A stretch of DNA of 64,000 bases from Bradyrhizobium sp. Ai1a-2 (lineage in GTDB: Bacteria; Pseudomonadota; Alphaproteobacteria; Rhizobiales; Xanthobacteraceae): the NCBI RefSeq assembly GCF_000426245.1, contig NZ_AUEZ01000044.1, forward strand, positions 1 through 64,000. Direction: 5' to 3'. How positions within the stretch are numbered: position 1 is the stretch's first letter; each line of letters opens with the position of its first letter. Positions 8,009 through 16,863 of this stretch are shown piece after piece. Both the position numbers and the translations under genes were made by a program. Below the pieces are notes generated by a model. That model was not told the origin of the DNA. It did no database searches and saw only the letters and a program-made list of their open reading frames with translations.

Positions 8009-9049
8009 TCAATCCTTCTCTTCTTCCACCGCAGGAGCCGCGAGCGAACGCAGCACCAGGACGGGCAGGATCAGCGTGAAGACGATGACTTCCTTGAAGT
8101 TGCTGGCATAGAACGAGGAGAACGCCTCGACGACGCCGACGAGAATGGCAGCGACGGCCGTCAAGGGATAGCTGACCAGACCGCCGATGATCGCCGCGAT
8201 GAAACCTTTCAGGCCGATCAGGAAGCCGGTGTCGTAATAGAGCGTCGTGATCGGCACGATCAGGATCCCCGAGATCGCGCCGATCAGCGACGCCAGCAGG
8301 AACGCGATCTGGCCGGACAATGTGGTGCGGATGCCGACAAGTCGGGCCCCGAGGCGATTGACGGCGGTGGCGCGCAGCGCCTTGCCGGTCAGCGAGTAGC
8401 CGAAGAACAGCCAGAGCGCGATGATGAAGGCGACGGTGAGGCCGTAGACCGCGAGGCTCTGGCCGGTGAAGCGGAGCGAGCCCGCCGCCAGCGCGACGTT
8501 GGAGAGCGCCGGTCCGCGCAGGCCCTCGGCGCCGAAAAAAACGAGGCCAAGGCCCTGCAGCGCGAGGTGGCAGCCGACGGAGGCGATCAACAGCACCAGC
8601 ACCGACGTGTGCGCGATCGGCTGGAACGCGATGCGGTAGAGGAACAGCCCGATCGCCGCCACGATCAGAAGCGCAAGCGCGATGTTGACGGCGATCGGCG
8701 TCTTCGGCCCCGCCAGCGCATAGGTCAGCAGGCAGACGGCCAGCGGAAAGACGATGTCGACGGCGACAGCGCGCGCGACCAGGCGCGCATGCAGCGACTT
8801 CCGCGCAAAGAACAGGTCGAGGCCGAACGCCACCAGGCCCATCGCGACCGCGAGCTTCGCGGTGCCCGGCACCTGGCCGGTCGCAAGCATCGCATAGCTC
8901 AGCGCGCCATAGGTGACGAACTCGCCCTGCGGGATCAGGATCACGCGCGTGACCGCGAACACCAGGACCAGAGCCAGCCCCAGCAAGGCGTAGATGGCGC
9001 CGTTGGTGATGCCGTCCTGCAGCAGGAACAGCATGATCGTCGTGTTCAA
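8009..9049 (-). CDS. livH: LivH-type ABC transporter inner-membrane permease
   Basis: A hydrophobic permease of about 346 residues, beginning NTTIMLFLLQDGITNGAIYALLGLALVLV, with FAVTRVILIPQGEFVTYGA as in LivH proteins. I place the start at a TTG (9047-9049) because GGGGGGAG lies nine bases upstream; the ATG at 9032-9034 is the alternative. Reading further upstream to 9196 would give a charged, non-LivH-like N-terminus and would run through the promoter. It is the first gene of the transporter operon, divergent from the MarR gene, and shares its control region. Confidence 0.82.
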   Translation of the reverse strand: MNTTIMLFLLQDGITNGAIYALLGLALVLVFAVTRVILIPQGEFVTYGALSYAMLATGQVPGTAKLAVAMGLVAFGLDLFFARKSLHARLVARAVAVDIVFPLAVCLLTYALAGPKTPIAVNIALALLIVAAIGLFLYRIAFQPIAHTSVLVLLIASVGCHLALQGLGLVFFGAEGLRGPALSNVALAAGSLRFTGQSLAVYGLTVAFIIALWLFFGYSLTGKALRATAVNRLGARLVGIRTTLSGQIAFLLASLIGAISGILIVPITTLYYDTGFLIGLKGFIAAIIGGLVSYPLTAVAAILVGVVEAFSSFYASNFKEVIVFTLILPVLVLRSLAAPAVEEEKD

Positions 9050-9139
9050 AGCCGAGCGCTCCCCCCTCACGCGGCGGGCCGGTCGACGCTTCGCAGCGTT
9101 CGATCGTCCGGTGTCGGCTGTTGAAAGCTGCCGACGTTT

Positions 9140-9161
9140 GATATATCGGATAACAATTATC
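9140..9161. promoter_or_regulatory. Operator candidate between livH and the MarR gene
   Basis: On the minus strand 9154-9140 reads GTTATCCGATATATC, which matches 12 of 15 positions of the palindrome at 298-312. Overlapping it is GATAACAATTATC (9149-9161), a perfect 5-3-5 inverted repeat. It sits between divergent genes, 91 bases from livH and 65 from the MarR start, where an autoregulated repressor would bind. Confidence 0.5.
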
Positions 9162-9225
9162 GAGTATAATCTCAAGAGGCCGACCTTCGGCCACACCTTT
9201 CTATCGGGATTGCGAGCCTCGAGCG

Positions 9226-9744
9226 ATGACCGTTTCCAAGACCGCCGCCGATGCCGCCAAGGTATCCCGCCCCGTGGCCGGGCAGGATCTTGACGCTTCG
9301 AGCGACGATGGCCTGCTGCAGCTTGGGGAACTGTCGGGGCTGCTCGGCTATTCGCTGAAACGCGCGCAGCTCAGGGTGTTCGAGGATTTTCTGCGCTGCG
9401 TCGCGCCCTTGCAACTCACGCCGGCACAATTCTCGGTGCTGCTGCTGCTTGACCAGAATCCCGGCCGCAATCAGACCGAGATCGCCAATACGCTCGGCAT
9501 CCTGCGGCCGAATTTCGTGGCGATGCTCGACGCCCTGGAGAGCCGCGAACTCTGCGCGCGCATGCGCTCCGCAAGCGACCGTCGCTCCCACATTCTCGTG
9601 TTGACCGACAAGGGCCGCGCGGTGCTGGCGCGCGCCAAGAAGCTGGTCGCCAACAAGCATGAGGCGCGGCTGATCGAATTGCTGGGACCCGAGAGCCACG
9701 CGGCGCTGCTCGAGATGCTGGCGAAGATCGCGCGCGAGTTTTGA
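9226..9744 (+). CDS. MarR-family transcriptional regulator (CouR-like candidate)
   Basis: A 172-residue MarR protein. After a disordered N-terminus of about 30 residues, the winged helix-turn-helix occupies roughly residues 60-130, with the hallmark wing sequence DRRSHILVLTDKGRAVL near residue 123. It is divergent from the transporter operon. MarR proteins are dimeric repressors released by small aromatic ligands or aryl-CoA thioesters; in R. palustris CouR controls p-coumarate genes and responds to p-coumaroyl-CoA. That role fits the context well. The likely binding sites are the AT-rich palindromes at 298-312 and 9140-9161, and possibly 36257-36271. Confidence 0.85.
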   Translation: MTVSKTAADAAKVSRPVAGQDLDASSDDGLLQLGELSGLLGYSLKRAQLRVFEDFLRCVAPLQLTPAQFSVLLLLDQNPGRNQTEIANTLGILRPNFVAMLDALESRELCARMRSASDRRSHILVLTDKGRAVLARAKKLVANKHEARLIELLGPESHAALLEMLAKIAREF

Positions 9745-9755
9745 GGGTGGAGCTA

Positions 9756-9841
9756 CGTAGGATGGGAAGAGCGAAGCGAAACATCAGCTTCGCGACAACC
9801 TGCCCGAATGATGGGTTTCGCTTCGCTCTACCCATCCTACG
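9756..9841. repeat. Dispersed palindromic element, GTAGGATGGG family, copy 2
   Basis: It starts CGTAGGATGGGAAGAGCGAAGC and ends with the inverted CTCTACCCATCCTACG. It fills the gap after the MarR gene. Confidence 0.85.
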
Positions 9842-9843
9842 AT

Positions 9844-9870
9844 GTCGTCCCGGCTCAAGGCCGGGACGAC
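9844..9870 (-). terminator. Stem-loop downstream of the glycerate kinase gene
   Basis: GTCGTCCCGGC (9844-9854) pairs perfectly with 9860-9870 around a five-base loop. It lies 35 bases after the glycerate kinase stop and could terminate that transcript. The same phrase is also a common dispersed rhizobial repeat and no T-run follows, so the terminator role is uncertain. Confidence 0.35.
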
Positions 9871-9904
9871 GACGGACTTACGGCGAGAATGACGGCTGCG
9901 AGCG

Positions 9905-11185
9905 TCAGTCCACCAAAATGACGCGGACGTCGTTGACGTTGGTCAGCGTCGGGCCGGTCAGGAGCAGATCACCAGTCTTTTCGAAGAAGCCGCTGGCGTC
10001 GTTGTTCTGGAGATAGGCCCTGGGATCGAGGCCCTGCGATTTCATCTTGGCGAACGTGCTGTGATCGATGACGGCGCCGGCTGGGTCGCTGGCGCTGCCG
10101 GCGCCGCCGTCGGCGCCGTCCGTGTCTGCTGCCAGCGCCGAGATATCGGTCATGCCCTTGAGCAGGTCGGCGAGCGCGAGCGCGTATTCCTGATTGGGGC
10201 CGCCGCGGCCATTGCCGCGCACGGTGACAGTGAGTTCGCCGCCGGACAGGATGGCGACGCGCCTGCCCTCGCTGCGGGCCGCCAGCGCGAGCTGCGCATG
10301 CGCGGCGGCAACGTCGCGCGCTTCGCCTTCGAGATCGGCGCCGAGTTCGATGGTCGCATAGCCCGCCTCGCGCGCGACCTTGACCGCGGCCTCGATCGAG
10401 GCCTTCGGCTTCGCGATCAATTCGAACGTCGCGCGCGCAAAAGCGGGATCGCCCGGTTTGCAGCTTTCATTGCCGAGATCGTCGAGCGCACGGCGAACGG
10501 CGTCGTCGACGGCAAGGTTGTATTTGGCAACGATGGCACGTGCATCCGCAAGCGTGGTCGGATCGGGCACCGTGGGGCCGGACGCGATCGCGGAAGGATC
10601 GTCATGCGGCACGTCGGAAATCGCGAGCGTCACGATCTCGGCCAGCTTGCCTGCCCGTGCCAGGCGGCCGCCCTTGATCCGCGACAGGTGTTTCCGCACG
10701 ACATTCATTTCGCCGATCGGCGCGCCCGAACGGAGCAGCGCGCGGTTCACCTGCTGCTTCTGCGCAAAGCTGACGCCGTCGACCGGCGCGATCCAGTTGG
10801 CGGAGCCGCCGCCGGACAGCAACACCAGCAAAAGATCATCAGCGGTCGCCGTCGCCGCAAGGCGCAGCGTATCGTCGGCGGCCTTCAGCCCGGCCTCGTC
10901 TGGTACCGGATGGCCAGCCTCGACCACCGTGATCCGGCGGGTCGGCACGCCATGGCCGTGGCGGGTGGTCGCGATCCCCGTCAAGAGCGCCGGATCGAGT
11001 TCCAGCGCGTCGAGATAGTGCCGCTCGGCTGCCGCCGCCATGGCGGCGGCGCCCTTGCCCGCGGCAAGCACAATCACCCTCCCCTTCGGCACCGGACGCA
11101 AATGCGGTGCCAACACGACATCAGGATGGGCGGCAGCTACCGCCGCATCGAAAATCGCGCGCAGGAGAGGGCGTCGGTCTGTCAT
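9905..11185 (-). CDS. gckA: Glycerate 2-kinase (GckA/TtuD type, MOFRL family)
   Basis: A 426-residue protein of the glycerate kinase family that phosphorylates D-glycerate to 2-phosphoglycerate. Recognisable parts are the VLAAGKGAAAMAAAAE segment near residue 35, the glycine-rich LLVLLSGGGSANW near 120, and the C-terminal MOFRL domain with NQEYALALA and DTDGADGGAGSASDPAG. Its ATG shares its first base with the last base of the upstream stop (TGATG), so it is translationally coupled to the binding-protein gene at 11185-12411. That link between a central-metabolism kinase and a periplasmic receptor is odd. No glyoxylate carboligase or tartronate reductase gene is nearby. Confidence 0.85.
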   Translation of the reverse strand: MTDRRPLLRAIFDAAVAAAHPDVVLAPHLRPVPKGRVIVLAAGKGAAAMAAAAERHYLDALELDPALLTGIATTRHGHGVPTRRITVVEAGHPVPDEAGLKAADDTLRLAATATADDLLLVLLSGGGSANWIAPVDGVSFAQKQQVNRALLRSGAPIGEMNVVRKHLSRIKGGRLARAGKLAEIVTLAISDVPHDDPSAIASGPTVPDPTTLADARAIVAKYNLAVDDAVRRALDDLGNESCKPGDPAFARATFELIAKPKASIEAAVKVAREAGYATIELGADLEGEARDVAAAHAQLALAARSEGRRVAILSGGELTVTVRGNGRGGPNQEYALALADLLKGMTDISALAADTDGADGGAGSASDPAGAVIDHSTFAKMKSQGLDPRAYLQNNDASGFFEKTGDLLLTGPTLTNVNDVRVILVD

Positions 11186-12411
11186 CAGTTACCAGAGATC
11201 TCGCCGCTGATGACTTCGCCGAACAGCTGCCAGCGTTCACCCTTGAACTGCATCAATTGCAACTGCTCGATCGGCATGTAATCAGTCGCGCTCGTGGTCA
11301 GCGTCACGCCCGGTAACAGTCCGCCCTGCGCGAATTGCTTCAGGCTTTGCGCCTGCTTCATGACATTCTCCCGGGTCAGGTTGTCGCCGCAGCGACGGAG
11401 CACCTCTACCATGGTAGTCGCAAGGTTGTAACCGGTCATCGCAGAAGAGTCGATGCGGTTCATCTCGGGAAGATATTTCGCGAGCAGATCGTCGAACGCC
11501 TTGATGCCGGGATCGCTGGCCCACTGGGGATCGCTGACGTCCTTGGCATAAGCCGCCGAAATCACGCCCTGCGAGTTCTCAACCCCCGCCGGCTTCATCA
11601 CGGCCGCGGTCGAGGCGCTGACGTTGGAGATGATCGTGACCGGCTTCCAGTTCATCTCGCCGAGCTTCTTGATCGCCTGCGCGCCGAACTTCGGCGTGGT
11701 GTAAAGCACCAGAACGTCGGGATTGACCGATTTCATCTTCACAACGTGCGAATCGACAGTCGGCTCCGAGACCTCGTAGCTCTCCTCCGCGACGATCCGC
11801 GAGGCGTCTGCGCCGAACCCGTCCTTCAGGCCCTTCAGATAATCTTTGCCCATATCGTCGTTCTGATAGAGCACGGCCACTTTCGCGCCAGGCTTCTCCT
11901 TGCTCAGGTATTTCGCGTAGATGCGCGCTTCGCTCTGGTAGCTCGGCAGCCAGCCCATGGTCCAGGGGAAGGTCTTCGGCTCGTTCCACTTGGTCGCGCC
12001 GGTGGCGACGAAGAGCTGCGGCACCTTCTTGCTGTTGAGATATTTCTGGATCGCGGTGTTGGGCGCGGTGCCCAGCGTGCCGACCAGCAGCAGAACCTCG
12101 TCGCTTTCCACCAGCTTGCGTGCCTGCTCCACCGTCTTCGGCGGGCTATAGGCATCGTCATAGGAGATGAAGTTGATCTTGCGGCCGTTGATGCCGCCCT
12201 CGTCGTTGACCTTCTTGAACACCGCAGCGATTGCCTTGCCGACGCTACCGTAAGCGGAAGCCGGCCCGCTATAGGGCACGATGTTGCCGATCTTGATCTC
12301 GGTGTCCGTCGCACCGGTGTCATATTGCTTCTGCGCAAGCGCGGCAGAGGCAGTCGTAGCGGCTACGGCAAGGCCGAGGAATGCGGTCGCAAGGCGGCGT
12401 CGGGTCAACAT
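11185..12411 (-). CDS. Liv-type periplasmic binding protein, array member 1
   Basis: A 408-residue type I periplasmic binding protein with a signal peptide (MLTRRRLATAFLGLAVAATTASAALAQ). The mature start QYDTGATDTEIKIGNIVPYSGPASAYG is shared by all five array members. I chose the ATG at 12411 because AAGGAG lies ten bases upstream; an in-frame upstream start would add a non-signal extension. It is the most divergent of the five in its central region. It is separated from member 2 by a strong terminator and is coupled to the glycerate kinase. No dedicated permease lies beside it, so it probably feeds LivHMFG at 18-22 kb. Ligand unknown. Confidence 0.8.
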   Translation of the reverse strand: MLTRRRLATAFLGLAVAATTASAALAQKQYDTGATDTEIKIGNIVPYSGPASAYGSVGKAIAAVFKKVNDEGGINGRKINFISYDDAYSPPKTVEQARKLVESDEVLLLVGTLGTAPNTAIQKYLNSKKVPQLFVATGATKWNEPKTFPWTMGWLPSYQSEARIYAKYLSKEKPGAKVAVLYQNDDMGKDYLKGLKDGFGADASRIVAEESYEVSEPTVDSHVVKMKSVNPDVLVLYTTPKFGAQAIKKLGEMNWKPVTIISNVSASTAAVMKPAGVENSQGVISAAYAKDVSDPQWASDPGIKAFDDLLAKYLPEMNRIDSSAMTGYNLATTMVEVLRRCGDNLTRENVMKQAQSLKQFAQGGLLPGVTLTTSATDYMPIEQLQLMQFKGERWQLFGEVISGEISGN

Positions 12412-12486
12412 GGGTATAGGACTCCTTCGGAGCAGAAGCTCCCCGTTCTGGTGCACTGCATTCATAGCGCGGAAAAGAATGTTCGC

Positions 12487-12522
12487 AACAAAAAGCCCCT
12501 GCGATCCTGTCGCAGGGGCTTT
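12487..12522 (-). terminator. Rho-independent terminator after binding protein 2
   Basis: On the minus strand an 11-bp perfect GC-rich stem (12494-12504 with 12510-12520) and a five-base loop are followed by CTTTTTGTTG. It lies about 35 bases beyond the stop of the gene at 12556. Confidence 0.85.
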
Positions 12523-12555
12523 GCGTGCTTAACTTCGGGTAACTGCTGGAAGAAT

Positions 12556-13782
12556 CTAGCCGCCGACGTCAGCGCTGATGACGTCGCCGAACAATTCCCA
12601 CTTATCGCCTTTGAACTTCATGAGCTGAAGCGAGCTGATCGGAGCAAAGTCATTTGATCCGGTGTTGATCTTGATGCCGGGCAGCAGGACTTCGGTACGG
12701 AAATCCTTCAGGCTCGCCGCCTGCTTCATGACGTTCTCGCGCGTCAGGTTGTCGCCACACTGCTTCAACACCTGAACCAGCGTCTGCGCCACGCCGTAGC
12801 CGACCACGGTACCGCCGTCGAGCTTGTCGCCTTCCGGAAAATCCTTAGCCATGAAGGCATAGAATTCCTTCATGCCGGGATCGTTGTCCCACTGCTTGTC
12901 GGAGGCGTCCTTGAGGTAGGCGGCGGAGACGATGTCCTGGGCGTTCTCGAAGCCGGCGGGCTTGAGCACGCTGCCCACGGAAGCCGAGACGTTATTGAGG
13001 AAATGCAGCGGCTTCCAGCCGATCTCGGCGTTCTTCTTGATCGCCTGCGCGGCAAACTTCGGCGTCGTGATATTGATGAAGATGTCGGCGCCGGTCGACT
13101 TGAGCTTGACCATATGGGAATCGATGGTCGGCTCGGAGGTCTCGTAGCTTTCCTCGGCAACGATCATGCTGGAGGCCTTGGGGCCGAGCCCGTCCTTCAG
13201 GCCTTTCAGATAGTCCTTGCCGTAGTCGTCGTTCTGATAGAGCACCGCGATCTTGGCGTTCGGGTAGTTCTTCAGAATGTATTTGGCGTAGATCTGGGTT
13301 TCGCTCTGGTAGCTCGGCTGCCAGCCCATGGTCCATGGGAAGTTCTGCGGATCGTTCCACTTGGTGGCCCCGGTGGCGACGAACAGCTGCGGCACCTTCT
13401 TCGAGTTCATGTATTTCTGGATCGCGGTATTCGGCGGCGTGCCGAGCGAATTGAAGATGAACAGCACCTCATCGCTTTCGACCAGCTTGCGCGCCTGCTC
13501 CACCGTCTTCGGCGGAGAATAGGCGTCGTCGTAGGAGACGAAATTGATCTTGCGGCCATTGATGCCGCCGGCGTCGTTGATCTTCTTGAAGTAGGCGGCC
13601 TCGGTGCGACCGATCACGCCATAGGCGGAGGCCGGCCCGCTGTAGGGCATGATATTGCCGATCTTGATCTCGGTATCCGTTGCGCCTGAATCGTATTTCT
13701 TCTGTGCCAAGGCACCGCCGGCGGACGAAGCAAGCAGGCCGAACGCAGCCGAAAGAATCGCGAGTTTTTTGATAACGGACAT
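12556..13782 (-). CDS. Liv-type periplasmic binding protein, array member 2
   Basis: A 408-residue secreted binding protein with signal peptide MSVIKKLAILSAAFGLLASSAGGALAQ. The start at 13782 follows GGGAGAGAG; a 9-residue longer reading is less likely. It shares long identical blocks with members 3, 4 and 5, for example the segments VPQLFVATGATKW and FPWTMGWQPSYQSE. Its gene is bounded by hairpin terminators on both sides, so it is either a separate transcription unit or reached only by read-through. It probably delivers a carboxylate ligand to the LivHMFG permease encoded upstream. The ligand cannot be read from the sequence. Confidence 0.82.
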   Translation of the reverse strand: MSVIKKLAILSAAFGLLASSAGGALAQKKYDSGATDTEIKIGNIMPYSGPASAYGVIGRTEAAYFKKINDAGGINGRKINFVSYDDAYSPPKTVEQARKLVESDEVLFIFNSLGTPPNTAIQKYMNSKKVPQLFVATGATKWNDPQNFPWTMGWQPSYQSETQIYAKYILKNYPNAKIAVLYQNDDYGKDYLKGLKDGLGPKASSMIVAEESYETSEPTIDSHMVKLKSTGADIFINITTPKFAAQAIKKNAEIGWKPLHFLNNVSASVGSVLKPAGFENAQDIVSAAYLKDASDKQWDNDPGMKEFYAFMAKDFPEGDKLDGGTVVGYGVAQTLVQVLKQCGDNLTRENVMKQAASLKDFRTEVLLPGIKINTGSNDFAPISSLQLMKFKGDKWELFGDVISADVGG

Positions 13783-13889
13783 TCCGTCTCTCTCCCTTTT
13801 GGATGACATTGATGCTGTGTCATGGCTTTCTTGATCCGAAAGCTCTTGGTGTTAGCGGTAGTGCTTACCACCTTGCCGACATTGCCTCA

Positions 13890-13922
13890 ACAAAAAGCCC
13901 CTGCGGCAAAGCCGCAGGGGCT
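13890..13922 (-). terminator. Rho-independent terminator near binding protein 3
   Basis: A 12-bp perfect stem (13896-13907 with 13911-13922) and a three-base loop are followed on the minus strand by CTTTTTGTTG. It lies about 250 bases after the stop of member 3, beyond a dispersed repeat. Confidence 0.85.
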
Positions 13923-14000
13923 GCATCTTTAGTAGTCATGTACTCGCAAGCCGCCGCGGCGCGATGAGCTCGGGTCGAATTGCGTCCGCGACGAACACTG

Positions 14001-14127
14001 CGCCCTCTCCCGCCTGCGGGAGAGGGGTTGGGGTGAGGGTGTCTCCGCGATGGGACTCTTCGTGGGGAGAGAGCCCCCACCCGCTGCGCAAGGGCGCAGC
14101 GACCTCCCCCGCAAGCGGGAGAGGTGA
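14001..14127. repeat. Dispersed CTCTCCCGC inverted-repeat element
   Basis: The ends are complementary GC-rich runs (CCCTCTCCCGCCTGCGGGAG at the left, a reversed form at the right). Similar elements occur at 24912, 35070 and 58381. No coding or RNA-gene signature was found. Confidence 0.75.
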
Positions 14128-14169
14128 ACAAGCTCGCGTATAGACTGATTCAACCAAATGACATCAGGA

Positions 14170-15399
14170 TCAGCCGCCGACGTCGCCGCTCAGGATGTCG
14201 CCGAAGCGCTCCCAGGTGTCACCCTTGAATCTCATGAGCTGCAGTTGTGCGAGCGGCGCGAAGTCGGTCGGCGACGTATTCACCTTGATGCCGGGCAACA
14301 GCCCGCCGAGCTCGAGGTCGCGGATGCTGGCGGCCTGCTTCATGATGTTCTCGTGGGTCAGGTTGTCGCCGCAGGCCTTCAGCACATGCACCATGCCCTG
14401 CGCCACCGTGTAGCCGTACATGACCGCGGCGTCGGAGCGGTTGGCCTCGGGATAGTATTTATCGAGGAATTCGTTCCAGGCGATCATGCCGGGATCGTTC
14501 TTCCACTGCGGATCGGTCGGATCCTTCAGGTAGTTCGACGAGATGATGTCCTGCGCATTCTCAAGGCCGGCCGGCTTGAGCACGCTGCCTACGGAGGACG
14601 AGACGTTGTTGAGGAAGTGCAGCGGCTTCCAGCCGATCTCGGCGTTCTTCTTGATCGCCTGCGCCGCAAATTTCGGCGTAGTGATGTTGAAGAAGACGTC
14701 GGCACCCGACGACCAGAGCTTCACAATGTGGGAGTCGATGGAGGGTTCGGAGACTTCGTAGCTTTCCTCGATCATGATCATCGAGGCCGCCTTGCTGCCG
14801 AGGCCGTCCTTGAAGCCCTTCAGGTAATCCTTGCCGTAATCATCGTTCTGGTAGAGCACCGCGATCCTGGCGTTCGGATGGTTCTTCAGGATGTACCTTG
14901 CGTAGATGATCGACTCGCTCTGGTAGTTAGGCTGCCAGCCCATGGTCCAGGGGAAATCTTTCGGGTCGTTCCACTTGGTGGCGCCGGTGGCGACGAAGAG
15001 CTGCGGCACCTTCTTCTGGTTCATGTATTTCTGGATCGCCGTGTTCGGCGGCGTGCCCAGCGAATTGAAGATGAGGAGCACCTCGTCGCTCTCGACCAGC
15101 TTGCGCGCCTGCTCCACAGTCTTCGGCGGAGAGTAGGCGTCGTCATAGGAGATGAAGTTGATCTTGCGGCCGTTGATGCCGCCCTCGGCATTGATCTTGT
15201 TGAAGTAGGCCGCCTCCGTCTTGCCGATCACACCATAGGCGGAAGCCGGTCCGCTGTAGGGCATGATGTTGCCGATCTTGATCTCGGTGTCGGTGGCGCC
15301 GACGTCATATCTCTTCTGGGCGAGCGCGTGGCCGCTGCTCACGGCCAGCAATGCGACGGCGGCCGCAAGGGCCCCCAGCCGCAAATGGATGGCAGACAT
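14170..15399 (-). CDS. Liv-type periplasmic binding protein, array member 3
   Basis: A 409-residue secreted binding protein with signal peptide MSAIHLRLGALAAAVALLAVSSGHALAQ and mature start KRYDVGATDTEIKIGNIMPYSGPASAYG. AAGGAGA precedes the ATG. It is closest by eye to member 2 in the first 130 mature residues (for instance LLIFNSLGTPPNTAIQKYMN). Differences are concentrated in the middle and C-terminal thirds, which in this fold shape the ligand cleft and domain 2. This is the pattern expected of duplicated receptors that have diverged in ligand choice. It lies between terminators and has no neighbouring permease of its own. Confidence 0.82.
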   Translation of the reverse strand: MSAIHLRLGALAAAVALLAVSSGHALAQKRYDVGATDTEIKIGNIMPYSGPASAYGVIGKTEAAYFNKINAEGGINGRKINFISYDDAYSPPKTVEQARKLVESDEVLLIFNSLGTPPNTAIQKYMNQKKVPQLFVATGATKWNDPKDFPWTMGWQPNYQSESIIYARYILKNHPNARIAVLYQNDDYGKDYLKGFKDGLGSKAASMIMIEESYEVSEPSIDSHIVKLWSSGADVFFNITTPKFAAQAIKKNAEIGWKPLHFLNNVSSSVGSVLKPAGLENAQDIISSNYLKDPTDPQWKNDPGMIAWNEFLDKYYPEANRSDAAVMYGYTVAQGMVHVLKACGDNLTHENIMKQAASIRDLELGGLLPGIKVNTSPTDFAPLAQLQLMRFKGDTWERFGDILSGDVGG

Positions 15400-15499
15400 T
15401 GGGATCTCCTTGGGATCATGGTGGATGTGTCATGTTTTTTGGATTGGGAGCACTTTCCGGCTCCTGCCGGCATTGAATACCTTTCACCTGGTCCCGGCA

Positions 15500-15528
15500 A
15501 CAAAAAGCCCCCGCGATGCGCGGGGGCT
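15500..15528 (-). terminator. Rho-independent terminator after binding protein 4
   Basis: A 10-bp perfect stem (15506-15515 with 15519-15528) and a three-base loop are followed on the minus strand by CTTTTTGTTG, about 30 bases after the stop of member 4. Confidence 0.85.
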
Positions 15529-15556
15529 GCGAGCGGCGGATGCCGCCGCGACACCA

Positions 15557-16792
15557 TCAATGACCGAGGGCGCCGCTCATGATGCCGCCGAACAACTCCC
15601 ACTTGTCTTTCTTAAACCGCATCATCTGGAGTTGCTTGATCGGCGCGAAGTCGGTCGGCGATGTGTTGATGGTGATGCCGGGCAGCAGCGTATCGGGCGC
15701 AAACTCCTTCAGGCTCGCGGCCTGCTTCATGATGTTGGCGCGGGTGAGATCGTCGCCGCACATCTGCAGCACCTTCACCATCGTTTGCGCCGCGCCGTAG
15801 CCATAGACCACCGCGTCGTCGCGACGATCGGCTTCCGGATAATATTTGTCCAGGAAGGCAAAGAGCCGCTTCATGCCGGGATCGTTGTCCCATTGCGGGT
15901 CGGCGCCATCCTTGGCATAGGCCGCCGACAGGACGCCCTGCACATTCTCGAAGCCGGCGGGCTTCATGGCACCGCCGACGGAAGCGGAGACGTTGGATAC
16001 GATCTGCAGCGGCTTCCAGTTGAGCTCCGCGACATTCTTCATCGCCTGAGCCGCGAATTTCGGCATGGCGATGTTGATGAAGACGTCGGCGCCCGCCGCC
16101 TTCAGCTTGGCGATGTGGCCTTCCATCGACGGCTCGGACGTCTCGTAGCTTTCTTCGGCAACGATCATCGCCGCCCTCTCGCCGAATCCGTCCCTCAGGC
16201 CTCTCAGGTAATCCTTGCCGAAATCGTCGTTCTGATAGAGCACGCCGACCTTGGCATTTGGCTTCTCCTTCAGGATGTACTTGGCATAGATGCGCGCCTC
16301 GCTCTGGTAGCTCGGCTGCCAGCCCATGGTCCACGGAAACTCTTTTGGCTGGTCCCACTTGCTGGCGCCGGAGGCGACGAAGACCTGCGGCACTCCCTTG
16401 CCGTTCATGTATTTCCGGATCGCGAGGTTGGTGACCGTGCCGAGCGAGTTGAAGATCAGGAGCACTTCATCGCTCTCCACGAGCTTGCGCGCCTGCTCCA
16501 CCGTCTTCGACGGGTTGTAGCCGTCGTCATAGCTGATGAATTTGATCTTGCGACCGTTGATGCCGCCCTCGGCGTTGATCTTGTTGAAATAAGCCGCCTG
16601 GGTCTTGCCGATCACGGCATAGCCGGAAGCCGGTCCGCTATAGGGCATGATGTTGCCTATTCTGATCTCGGTGTCGCTGGCGCCGCTATCGTACTTCTTC
16701 TGAGCAAGCGCATCGCCGGTGGTGGCGGTGATCAGGGCGAGCACGGCTGAAAGGGCAGTCAATCGCAAGCGCACGGCAGTCATTCGTTTCAT
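15557..16792 (-). CDS. Liv-type periplasmic binding protein, array member 4
   Basis: A secreted binding protein of 411 residues if the first ATG is used (16792) or 408 if the second (16783) is used; the signal peptide continues TAVRLRLTALSAVLALITATTGDALAQ. The mature start KKYDSGASDTEIRIGNIMPYSGPASGYAVIGKTQAAYF places it in the same group as members 2, 3 and 5. It departs from them at a few otherwise fixed positions, such as GTVTNLAIRKYMNGKGVPQVFVASGA in place of the TPPNTAIQKYMN block. These changes may alter the ligand. The gene is followed by a hairpin terminator and separated from member 5 by another. Confidence 0.82.
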   Translation of the reverse strand: MKRMTAVRLRLTALSAVLALITATTGDALAQKKYDSGASDTEIRIGNIMPYSGPASGYAVIGKTQAAYFNKINAEGGINGRKIKFISYDDGYNPSKTVEQARKLVESDEVLLIFNSLGTVTNLAIRKYMNGKGVPQVFVASGASKWDQPKEFPWTMGWQPSYQSEARIYAKYILKEKPNAKVGVLYQNDDFGKDYLRGLRDGFGERAAMIVAEESYETSEPSMEGHIAKLKAAGADVFINIAMPKFAAQAMKNVAELNWKPLQIVSNVSASVGGAMKPAGFENVQGVLSAAYAKDGADPQWDNDPGMKRLFAFLDKYYPEADRRDDAVVYGYGAAQTMVKVLQMCGDDLTRANIMKQAASLKEFAPDTLLPGITINTSPTDFAPIKQLQMMRFKKDKWELFGGIMSGALGH

Positions 16793-16863
16793 TCAGCCTC
16801 GAGTGGATGCGTTTCTTGGAACTCCCATGGAGGGCATTCAATGCGGTTGTCGCATCGTCAGTC

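Larger units (their letters stand above)
13783..14169. other. Intergenic region between binding proteins 3 and 2
   Basis: A 387-base gap without a recognisable gene. It holds the terminator of member 3 at 13890-13922, a dispersed CTCTCCCGC repeat at 14001-14127 and presumably the promoter of member 2 between 13783 and 13889, where I see no clear -35/-10 pair. Confidence 0.6.

Noticed and set aside
6227..9124. A very long open frame on the plus strand opposite the livH and LivM-LivG genes
   Set aside because: It is Arg/Asp/Gln/His-rich with no recognisable domain and lies exactly antisense to well-supported transporter genes; such shadow frames are usual in GC-rich DNA.
9050..9196. N-terminal extension of livH to an upstream start
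   Set aside because: The extra residues are basic and unlike LivH, the stretch crosses the candidate operator, and a good ribosome site supports the TTG at 9049.
14001..14127. GC-rich hairpin block considered as a tRNA or structured RNA
   Set aside because: No tRNA arms or anticodon; the same block recurs at three other places, so it is a dispersed repeat.
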